Shown: one piece after another, positions 1 through 8,500 of the stretch | How the letters are laid out: every line of letters begins with the position of its first letter | Numbering within the stretch: position 1 is the first letter of the stretch | Made by a program: the position numbers and the translations under genes | Assembly: GCA_016936015.1 (NCBI GenBank) | Contig: JAFGPV010000013.1 | Span: 1-34,940 of the forward strand | Length of the DNA: 34,940 bases | Origin: Pirellulales bacterium | Lineage (GTDB): Bacteria > Planctomycetota > Planctomycetia > Pirellulales > Thermoguttaceae | Reading direction: 5' to 3' | Notes under the pieces: model-generated | What the model saw: only the letters and a program-made list of their open reading frames with translations | The model's database searches: none | What the model was told of the DNA's origin: nothing

Positions 1-411
1 GGCGTGGCGGAACTGGCCAAGCAGTATCAATCGCGGGGCGTGGCCGTCGTGGGGATCAATTCGAACGACGTGGCCAATTTTCCCGACGACGCGCCGGTCC
101 GGATGGCCGAGGAAGTGAAGCGCCGCGGTTACACGTTCCCTTATCTCTACGACGAAACCCAGGAGACGGCCCAAGCCTATCGCGCGGCCTGCACGCCCGA
201 TTTCTACGTCTTCGACCGCGATCGCCGGCTGGCGTACCGGGGCCAGATGGACGCCAGCCGACCGGAGAGCGGCGTGCCGGTCACCGGCGCCGATCTCCGG
301 GCCGCCCTGGACGCCGTCCTGGCCGACAAATCCGTCCCCGCCGACCAGAAACCGAGCCTCGGCTGCAACATCAAGTGGAAACCGGGCAATGAACCGGAGT
401 ACTTCCGGTAA
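1..411 (+). CDS. Thioredoxin-fold (AhpC/TSA-like redoxin) protein, C-terminal part
   Basis: The reading frame is open from the first base, so the gene starts upstream and only its last 137 or so codons are seen; the GTG at 4 is probably an internal valine. The visible part reads like the second half of a peroxiredoxin-like thioredoxin-fold protein: a beta strand with VAVVGINSND, then a FPYLYDE segment, the cis-proline-like CTPDFYVFD strand, and LAYRGQMD. These are typical of the 'thioredoxin family protein' group in which a CxxC-type site lies near the N-terminus, here outside the window. The tail (SLGCNIKWKPGNEP) is also characteristic of that group. Its role is probably thiol redox chemistry, but the active-site cysteines cannot be checked. 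It ends 24 bases before a palindromic repeat. Confidence 0.8.
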   Translation, partial: GVAELAKQYQSRGVAVVGINSNDVANFPDDAPVRMAEEVKRRGYTFPYLYDETQETAQAYRAACTPDFYVFDRDRRLAYRGQMDASRPESGVPVTGADLRAALDAVLADKSVPADQKPSLGCNIKWKPGNEPEYFR

Positions 412-434
412 CTTGAAGGGCGGGGGACTGCCTA

Positions 435-530
435 GGAGAACTGCAAAGTCACGTAAATCAGGAGGCCAGACATTCCTGTCTGGCAGAAAAGACAGGCAAG
501 AATGCCTGTCCTCCTGACTTTGCAGTTTTC
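435..530. repeat. REPIN-like double-hairpin repeat
   Basis: The outer arms 435-450 and 515-530 are inverted copies (15 of 16 bases match). Inside them lie two separate hairpins: CCAGACA/TGTCTGG with a TTCC loop (466-483) and GACAGGCA/TGCCTGTC with an AGAA loop (491-510). The two hairpins are themselves inverted, diverged copies of each other. The element lies between the redoxin gene and the convergent exoprotein gene. A related AGACATTCTTGTCT hairpin occurs near 17373. Downstream, 534-595 resembles the GGGGAC...GTCCCC family found inside the gene at 5536. Confidence 0.8.
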
Positions 531-607
531 CTGGGGGACTGCTCCCATTTCTCGTCAACGAAAACGGGGACGCCCCTGTTTTCAAAGGGGTGGGCGGAGT
601 GCCGCCA

Positions 608-3600
608 TCACAACAAATCGCCCAGCTTGATCCCTTCCAGCCAAGTGTCCTTGTGCTCCATGAGCATATCGAGGGCCTTCAGCATTTTTTCTTTCTTGGT
701 CAGCGAACCGTCGTTCAGGATCCCGAGGATTGCGTCGTAATACGTGGTGGTGATCGTGATCGGCTGCTCCAGACACGAAAAGACGGCCGTATGCGTGGCG
801 AAGTTGTAGAGGTATCCGCCGACGTAGTACCGGCCCGGGGCGAACGCCGCCGAATCGAACGCGTAGGAAAAACTCCCGTTGGCGGCCGCCACCTGGTCGA
901 TCTCGATCCAGCGCTCGTTGCCGTTCATCGTAATCGTGTCCTGGTCGAGACACAGGCTGATCGCTCCCCCGACCGGGATGTTGCCCGCCTGCCAGGAGAT
1001 CGTCACCGGCTGGCCGGGGGCATAAGCGCCGGAAGCGGGACCGGTCAAGGTGAACGTCGGCGCCGGCAGCGTGATCGGCGCGCCAAACGGCGAGATGGCC
1101 GCCCGGTACGTCGCAAAGTTGTAGAGGTATCCGCCGACGTAATAGGCGCCCGGGACAACGACCGTCGGATCGAAGACGTACTCGCCATTCCCGTTGGCGG
1201 CATCGACCTGGTCGATTTCGAGCCAGTGTTCATTTCCGTTCATCCACTGCGTATCCTCGTCGAGGCACAAGCTGATCTTGCAGCCCCCCGGGACGTTGCC
1301 GGCCGTCCAGGTAACGGTCACCGGCTGCCCCGGTGCGTACTCGCCCGAGGCGGGGCCGGTCAAGGTGAATACCGGGGGCTGGTTGACATCTATAAAGTAG
1401 ACGCTGTTGTCGTTGTTGATGGAAGCCGCATTCGGATTTCCCTCCGCGTCAGATGCCACGCCTTCTGCAATACTGAGAACCACAATACCGCCGCCGGTCA
1501 TCCCGCCGACGGCCACGTCGTAGGTGGTCCCGCTGCCGGTCACTGTCACCGTGGCGGCACCCGCCATACCGCTGAGCGTTACATCATTCGCATCGAAATC
1601 AGTCACTTCCTCGCTGAAGATCACGGTAAAGTGAATGGGCGATGCGTTTGTCGGATCCGCTTGGCCCGCGGCTTGAAAGACATCGACAGTGAGGATGTTG
1701 AGCGTCAATGTCTTGGGCGTTGGATCAAGGATTTCGCCGCCGTTGTCGGTGTTGCCGCTGTCCTCGACCTGGAAGGTGAAACTGCCTAGCTCGTTGCCGA
1801 TTGTTTCGGCCGACGGAGTGAACACCAGATTTCCCGCTTCCAGGTCGGCCGAGGTGACGAACTGACCGACTTCAACGGGCGTGCCGGAGAGGACTAATCC
1901 CCCTGACGTCGGCAACGTGGTGATTTTCACCCGAGTGAAATGATCCGATGGCGAATTATCCGGATCGGAAAAGCCAAAATCATCGACCTTGAAGGCATAC
2001 GGCGCTGCCGGGGGAATGGTCATCTGGCGTGAAGTGCCTGACGGAGCATGGCTGATGGGATTGACGTGGATCGTCACCGTCCCCGCATTACTGCCGGTTG
2101 TGCCGTCGTTGGCCTTGTACTGGAACGAGTCGGTGCCGTAGAAACCGGGATCCGGCTTGTAGACGAATCCGCCGTCGGGATTCAAGGTCAACGTGCCATG
2201 TTGCGGGGGGGCGGCGAGGACCGCCTCCAAGGAATCGCCATCGGCATCCGGATCATTTTCCAGGACACTGATCGCCGTCTCCGAAGCGGCATTGTATTGA
2301 ATTCGACCGGTCAGCGCGGGGGCAGCACCTTCGGAGTGCTGCTCGAATGTGGCGTCGAATTGGAACTGACTCCAGGAATCGTGTGCCACTTGGAGCACGG
2401 TGAATTGGCCCGTCAGCGTGTTTGAACCGCGGCCATCACCGCTGACATCAAGTCCCGGTTCGTCCGCGGATTGGAAGGGATATCTCGTAGCCCCCGGATA
2501 GATTCCGGGCACTAGTTCGGCGTTATTCGGTGCGGAAAAAGAAAGATTCCATAATGTACGAGATGATGCATTAAATGATAAGCAGCGGATAGTTACCGCG
2601 TTAGTGACGCCAGCTCCAGAAGCGTTTACCGAAAAAGTTCCGTTACTCTGATCAAAATCATATATCTTGCCCTGTCCAATCCAGTCGCCAGGTTCACTGA
2701 TCATACTTAGACGGGTGATAAAGAGAGATTGATCGAGAACGCCGTTTTCGTGGACTTCGTAGACATCATCATGCACAACGGGTATGTAGTTGAACGTGAG
2801 CGTCTTCGGGTTGGTATCCAGAATCGCACCGCCCTGGTCGAGGCTGCCGCTGTCTTCGACTCGAAAGGTGAAACTGGCATGAGGATGAAACGGGGACGGG
2901 GTGAAGACCAAGTTGCCTGCCGCAAGATCAGCCACGGTGACGAATTGGCCCGTAGCTACCGGAGTGCCATCCAGTGCAAGGTCTCCCGAAGCGGGCAGCG
3001 TGGTGATCTCGACCCGAGAGAAATGGTCGGGCGGATCATCGTGCGGATCGGTGAAGCCGAAGTCCTCCTCCTTCAGGGCGTAAGGATCATTGGCGGGCAT
3101 GTTCACTGAACCAGACGTGCCCACGGGAGCCTGGCTGATGGGATTGACGCGAATCGTTACGGTCGCTGGATTGCCATAGGCCAAGCCGTCGTTGGCCTGA
3201 TACTGAAAGGTGTCGATACCATCGAAATAGTGATCCGGCGTATAAACAAAGCCGCCGTCGTTGTGGAGCGTCAAGGAGCCGTGTTGGGGATATGCGGTGA
3301 TGATAGGGGACAGCAACGGATCGCCGTCCGGATCCCTATCGTTCACGTAGACACTCACACCCGAGCTGGATAGATTATTAAGGATTTGGTTTTCGTTGAC
3401 TGAATAAGAGTCATCCACCGCAATGGGCGGAGCATTGAACGTCAGTGTTTTCGGATCGGGATCGAGGTTCGCGCCGCCGAAAGTCGTGTCGGTGTTGTCC
3501 TCGACCTGGAACGTGAGGCTGATATGCGGCCTGCCGGTCGCCGGCGTCAGGACGAGATTGCCCGCATCGAGGTCGGTCACGGTGACGAATTGACCTACTG

Positions 3601-5035
3601 TTACCGGAATGCCGGCTAGCGTGAGGATGCCCGCCGTCGGCAGCGTGGTGATTTTCACACGGGAGAAAGGATCGGCCGGTGTGTCGTCCGGATCGGTAAA
3701 GCCGAAATCGGCCGCCTGGAGCGCATACGCAGCGCCTTCCGGGACCAGGATCATCCCGGACGTTCCCACGGGAGCGTGGCCTAGGGGGTGAACATCGATC
3801 GTCACCGTGGTCGGATCCCCGAGGTCGATCCCGTCATAGGCCTGGTATTGAAAAGTATCCGTGCCGTGGAAACCGGGTTCCGGCGTGTAGCGGAAACCGC
3901 CGTCAGTTTGAAGGATCAGCGTGCCGTGCTGGGGACCGGCAACGAGCACGGCGGTCAAGGGATCGCCGTCGACGTCCGCATCGTTTTGCAGGAGGCTGAC
4001 GCTTTCCGGTTGGGGTATGAGATATTGAATGCGTCCCGTTAGGGCTGGGGGAGGCGAACCTCCGATGATAGGCGCAGTGCCTGAGGCATACTGTTCGAAG
4101 GATGCGTCGAACCGCAGCACTTCGCCCGAAGTGTCGTATTCCACTTGGTTTACGGTAAACTGGCCCGTCAGGTGTCTCCGGGAGTAACTTAAAAGAACCG
4201 TAGGTGTAATGGTCATGGCCGGCTTATCAGTTTCCAAGGAAAGAAAATCTTGAGTGTCGGTATAAGTGCCCGGTGTGAGGAGAGCGCCGCCGGCCGCGGC
4301 GAAGACAAGGTTCGGGCCAAGTTGATAGGAATTTTCGGTGATGGGTTTCTTGCAGGAGATCGTCACGCCGTTTTGATAGTTTCGGGAGGCTGAAAAGACA
4401 TAATCCGAGTCATTGAAGTCATAGGTACTGCCGCCTCCGACCGGATCGCCCGGTTGGCTGACCATCTGCACTCGCGAGGCAATTAAGACTTGATCGAGAA
4501 CCTCGTTTTCCTGAACTGTGTAAAAGTCATTCTGAGCGGCGGGCGCAACGTTGGGTGTAAGTTGGAAGATCAATGACTTCGGGAGCGGATCCAAATCCGC
4601 ACCTCCATTGCCTGTGCCGCCATCATCTCTGACCTGGAAGGTAAACCTTGGATGCGGAGTCGAAGTATCTCCAGTCGTCGGGATGAATTTCAAATTAGCC
4701 GATGCAAGGTCATATTCAGAGACAAACTGACCTGCCATTACGGATACGTCCCCCAATTGCAGGCTGCCCGAAGTTGGAAGGGTGGTGATGATCACACCAA
4801 GAAATGCATCGGGCGGATTATCGTTAATGTCTGTGAAGCCGAAGTCATCCGCGCTCACCGTATAGGGAGATGTCGGTAACGCCGTGATCACCGCGTCCGT
4901 GCCGGAAGGCGCGTGATGGGTGCGGGTATCGCCTTGCAAGAGCATCGTCAGAAGGCAACGGACCTCAAGTGCTTCGATCCGCAGACGACGGTGATAATTG
5001 CATCGCGGTTTTGTCGCCCGGCTGATCTTTCGCAT
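608..5035 (-). CDS. Giant secreted repeat protein, planctomycete exoprotein type (cadherin/tandem-95-like and Ig-like modules)
   Basis: A 1475-residue protein. The N-terminus is basic and followed by RIEALEVRCLLT, the planctomycete extracellular-protein signature, so it is expected outside the cell or on its surface. A G-rich Shine-Dalgarno stretch (GAGGGGGA) precedes the ATG. Four long units begin with a DFGFTD motif near residues 59, 438, 653 and 1015 and run through ITTLPTSG, GQFVT.DL.AGNL and FTFQVED to PKTLTFN. Between them are three tandem-95-like segments (NDADVDGDPL, HGTL, GGF.YTP, GTD.FQY.A.DG). An Ig-like segment (HFTVIFSEEVTDFD) starts near residue 1115. Two near-identical modules starting FTLTGPASG.YAPGQPVT lie near residues 1218 and 1326. 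The C-terminus (ILNDGSLTKKEKMLKALDML) is a short charged helix, not a dockerin. Such proteins are usually adhesive or structural; no catalytic domain is seen. Confidence 0.85.
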   Translation of the reverse strand: MRKISRATKPRCNYHRRLRIEALEVRCLLTMLLQGDTRTHHAPSGTDAVITALPTSPYTVSADDFGFTDINDNPPDAFLGVIITTLPTSGSLQLGDVSVMAGQFVSEYDLASANLKFIPTTGDTSTPHPRFTFQVRDDGGTGNGGADLDPLPKSLIFQLTPNVAPAAQNDFYTVQENEVLDQVLIASRVQMVSQPGDPVGGGSTYDFNDSDYVFSASRNYQNGVTISCKKPITENSYQLGPNLVFAAAGGALLTPGTYTDTQDFLSLETDKPAMTITPTVLLSYSRRHLTGQFTVNQVEYDTSGEVLRFDASFEQYASGTAPIIGGSPPPALTGRIQYLIPQPESVSLLQNDADVDGDPLTAVLVAGPQHGTLILQTDGGFRYTPEPGFHGTDTFQYQAYDGIDLGDPTTVTIDVHPLGHAPVGTSGMILVPEGAAYALQAADFGFTDPDDTPADPFSRVKITTLPTAGILTLAGIPVTVGQFVTVTDLDAGNLVLTPATGRPHISLTFQVEDNTDTTFGGANLDPDPKTLTFNAPPIAVDDSYSVNENQILNNLSSSGVSVYVNDRDPDGDPLLSPIITAYPQHGSLTLHNDGGFVYTPDHYFDGIDTFQYQANDGLAYGNPATVTIRVNPISQAPVGTSGSVNMPANDPYALKEEDFGFTDPHDDPPDHFSRVEITTLPASGDLALDGTPVATGQFVTVADLAAGNLVFTPSPFHPHASFTFRVEDSGSLDQGGAILDTNPKTLTFNYIPVVHDDVYEVHENGVLDQSLFITRLSMISEPGDWIGQGKIYDFDQSNGTFSVNASGAGVTNAVTIRCLSFNASSRTLWNLSFSAPNNAELVPGIYPGATRYPFQSADEPGLDVSGDGRGSNTLTGQFTVLQVAHDSWSQFQFDATFEQHSEGAAPALTGRIQYNAASETAISVLENDPDADGDSLEAVLAAPPQHGTLTLNPDGGFVYKPDPGFYGTDSFQYKANDGTTGSNAGTVTIHVNPISHAPSGTSRQMTIPPAAPYAFKVDDFGFSDPDNSPSDHFTRVKITTLPTSGGLVLSGTPVEVGQFVTSADLEAGNLVFTPSAETIGNELGSFTFQVEDSGNTDNGGEILDPTPKTLTLNILTVDVFQAAGQADPTNASPIHFTVIFSEEVTDFDANDVTLSGMAGAATVTVTGSGTTYDVAVGGMTGGGIVVLSIAEGVASDAEGNPNAASINNDNSVYFIDVNQPPVFTLTGPASGEYAPGQPVTVTWTAGNVPGGCKISLCLDEDTQWMNGNEHWLEIDQVDAANGNGEYVFDPTVVVPGAYYVGGYLYNFATYRAAISPFGAPITLPAPTFTLTGPASGAYAPGQPVTISWQAGNIPVGGAISLCLDQDTITMNGNERWIEIDQVAAANGSFSYAFDSAAFAPGRYYVGGYLYNFATHTAVFSCLEQPITITTTYYDAILGILNDGSLTKKEKMLKALDMLMEHKDTWLEGIKLGDLL

Positions 5036-5535
5036 ACGTTTCCCATCCCCCTCGAAAAAATGCCTAATAGTTAAAAGTGATATTTCATTAACGGAAATAA
5101 TCTACCGAGAGATCAAAAATCCGCCGTAGGGAAGGTAGAAAGAATGCGCGATATACTTTCCCGGGCTGTGAATAAACACCAAATTGCGGCGACGAGCGCC
5201 CACACCGCCGGATAAGAGAGTTTTTTTCCTTGCCCTCCTACCGACGATTCCGCCCATACATGAGCCACAGGGCTTCCCCGCCGGATTCAAGAATCTATTG
5301 TAATGCAATTAAACAACCTGTCAATCGGGGGGGTGCGGAATAATCGTGGGCAGTGGACTGTGGGCAGTGGACAGTAACCACCTGAAATGGTGGCGGAGGA
5401 GGTGTTGCTTTGCGTTTTCTTACGGCCATTTCTTTTACCGCGAAAGAACGCAAGGCAGGACAGGTTGGCAACCTGTCCGACTGCATGAGCAGCGGCTTTT
5501 CTTTATTATTCTTGTCGAAGCAATTACACTGATAG
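5036..5535. other. 500-base divergent intergenic region
   Basis: This region separates the exoprotein gene (minus) from the giant-protein unit (plus) and must carry both promoters, but I cannot point to a convincing one. It holds short direct repeats around GTGGGCAGTGGAC (5346-5373) and a perfect small palindrome at 5458-5478. ORFs in it have no recognisable features. Confidence 0.5.
5458..5478. repeat. Palindrome GGACAGGTT-GGC-AACCTGTCC
   Basis: A perfect 9-base stem with a 3-base centre, 58 bases before the first start of the giant-protein gene. A decayed relative is visible in frame inside the next gene near 10505-10530 (GGATAGTTTGTCAACCTGTCC), which suggests a dispersed family. Its position after a T-rich stretch does not look like an intrinsic terminator. 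Confidence 0.6.
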
Positions 5536-8500
5536 ATGGGGTTTACTCATCCCGGGAACCGGCTGATGCGAATCGGGTGGCGGGTTGTCGCGGCACTGGC
5601 GGTGCTGCTCTGGGGAATGATCAACATCGCGGCGGCCGACGAAGGACCGGCGACGAGGGGAGAGACTGTGCGCTCCGCGGCGGAGGAGAGGCCGGCAGTG
5701 GCGTTGGCTTCTCAGGAGTCGCCGGGGGATAATGCGGAGTCGGACCTCGCCCCCGAACCCTCTCCCGTGACCAATCTTCGGTCGGTGCCCGGAGAGGGGA
5801 GAAAAAGCTCGGAAGGGGGCAGTCCCATTTTTTCCGTGAAAAAATCGGGACAGTCTCCAAACAAGGCGGGCGGGACGCCCGCGCTCCAGATCGAGGAGGA
5901 GCGGCCGGCGGTTTTTTATCTGCCCGACGAGGACGGCCGGCTGCAAGCGGTGTTGGATTTCCGCTACGAAGATTTCATCAAGCTCTATCACTTGCAACAG
6001 CAGTTGGCCGGTCAGGAAGAGCTTCCCCGATATAGCATTCCCAAGCTGACGATCAGCGGTTCGGAGGCCACCGAACCGTTCGTTAAGCAGCCCTCACCCC
6101 CTGCCCCTCTCCCCGACCACTACGTGGTGCCCGGAGAGGGGAGTAGGCGTGCTGAATTGACCGTGAAAGTGCAACTCGTCGCGCATCGGCGGGATTGGGT
6201 GCGGATTCCGCTGCGTTTGAACCAGGCCCTGTTGACTCGGCCGGCGGAGTATCAGGGAGAGGGAGAGGCGGTGGTGCATTATCAGCCGGAGGGGGACGGA
6301 TACGTCTGTTGGCTGCGCTGCCCGAGCGACAAGCCGCAGGAGTTGACCCTTTCGATGGCGGTCCCTTTGACGGTCATGGGCCAGCAGACGCGGCTGCGGT
6401 TGCACGTGCCCGCGGCGACGGAGTCGGAACTGAAATTCCGAACGCCGGGGGTGGTCTCTTTCGGCCGGGTTTCCGAAGGGGCGCTGCTTCTTCCGCCGGT
6501 CGATCTTCCGGAAGGCGAACCTGATCCAACCGAAGGGGACCGTCCCATTTTTTCTGCGAAAAAATCGGGACAGCCCCCAAAACCGGGCAAGGAGTGGACG
6601 GTCCGGGGACTGAGCGGCAATTTTGAATTTCGCTGGCAGCAGGGCGGCGGCAAGGCGCCCGATTCCGCCCTGGTGTTGGAAGCGGTCGGCAACGTGGTGG
6701 TGCGGTTGGATCCCCGCCGCGTGCTCAGCGAGGCGTCGCTGACGGTGCGAAGTTTCGGGGCGCCCTGCGCAGGATTCCAGGTCCGCCTGCCTCCTGGAGC
6801 AAGACTCATCTCATCGTCTTCCCCGGCTGCCACGATCACGCCGGTAAACGACGCTTCTTCCCCCGGAAAGTCGAAAACGTCGCCTGAGGGGGACAGTCCC
6901 ATTTTTTCTGCGAAAAAATTGGGACAGTCCCCGGGCATGGTCGAAGTGCGTTTGAACCGGCCGACGACGCAACCGGTGGAGGTGCAGCTTGCGACCGAGC
7001 GGATCATCGATCCCGAGCGGCCGCCGGAGTGGATCGAACTGGCGGGATTCGAGGTGCCGGACGCGGTCCGGCAATGGGGGACGGTGGCGGCGGCGGGGCC
7101 ACCGAACGTCCAGGTGTACTGGGGAGCGCTGCACGGCGCGCGTCAAATCGACGCGCCGCCCGAGGCGCTGCGGATCGAGGGACTGACCGCCGCCTTTGAA
7201 TACGCGGCGCAACCCTACGCCCTGCCGGTGCGGCTGGCGCCGCGCCGCACCCGCATCCACCTCGAAGCGGAATACGTGTTTTTCGTGCAGCCGGAGCGGG
7301 TGGAACTGGACGCGAAGCTGGCGTTTGCCGTCCGCGGGTCGAAAGTGCAAAGTCTCCAGCTCCTCCTGCCCGGCTGGGAATTCGACGGCGCCGGTCCGGA
7401 GACCCTGGTGGCCGACGAGGCCGTGGATTGCACGAAGTCGGGCCTGCTGACGCTCCCCTTGCGGCAGCCCGCCACGGGGCAGGTGGAACTCCGCCTGCGG
7501 GCCCACCGGTCGATTGCGCCGGCGGCGGGGAAGATCGAATTTCTTCTGCCGCAGCCGCAGTCGGCCACCGTCGGGGCCGCGGTGGTGGCGATCGTGCCGG
7601 CCGACAACGTGGAGTTGATTCCCGACAACCAGTCCCTGCGGGGCATGATCCGCCAGCCGTCGGCCCCGCCCCTGCAACTGCCGCCCCGGCAGCAGGAGCC
7701 GCTCTTTTACCGGAGCGAAGGGCGCCTCGCCGCGTTTGCGGCCGAGGTCCGCCTCCACGCCCGGCGGGTGGAAACCCGGATCGTCAGTCTTATCCGCCCG
7801 CAGGAGCGGCAGACGCTCGTGGAGCAGAAATTCCTGTTGCAAGTGGCCTACGAACCGCTGGACCAGGTGTGCTTCGAGGTTCCCGAGGAAGCGGCGACCA
7901 AAGAGTTGGAATTCCGGCAGGGAGAGAAACTGTTAACGGCCAAGGTCCTGGAAGCGGGAGAGAGAGCGTCTCGTCCTCAATCTCTAACCGGCCACAATGT
8001 GACACCCCAAGAGGGACAAATCGAAGAGAACAACTTGATGAAAATCGGCCCTCACCCTAGCCCTCTCCCAGAGGGAGAGGGGACAAAATCACCGGCCGGT
8101 CGGGTGCGGATGCAGGTGGCCTTGCCCGAGGCCGGCATCGGGCTGGTGGAAATTCAGGCGCGGTACCGTCTCCCGCCGCTGGCCCCGGGCAAGGAGAAGC
8201 CGCGCGGGGCAACCGTGCCGCTGATTCTGCCGGTCGACGGGGTTCTCGGCGAACATCGGGCCGTCGTCTCGCCTCTGCCGGGAATGAAGATCGCCTCCCA
8301 GAACAAGGCGTGGCAGCCGGAAGTCGAAGGGGAATGTCCCGATTCCGGCGAATTCTTCGGTGAATCGGTGACGTCGGAGGGGGAGAGTCGCATTTTTTCC
8401 GCGAAAAAATTGGGACCGTCGCCGGCGTTGGTCCTCCGCGCCGAAGGACGGCAAGACGAACTGAAACTGGCCGTGGAGCGGGAGCCGGCCGCCGGCCGCG

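Noticed and set aside
590-1789. 399-codon ORF on the plus strand
   Set aside because: It lies entirely opposite the exoprotein gene and its product has the Arg/Val/Gly-rich look of an antisense shadow; the minus-strand frame has clear repeat domains and an export signature.
5102-5308. 68-codon minus-strand ORF in the divergent intergenic region
   Set aside because: No ribosome binding site or domain; composition fits random sequence.
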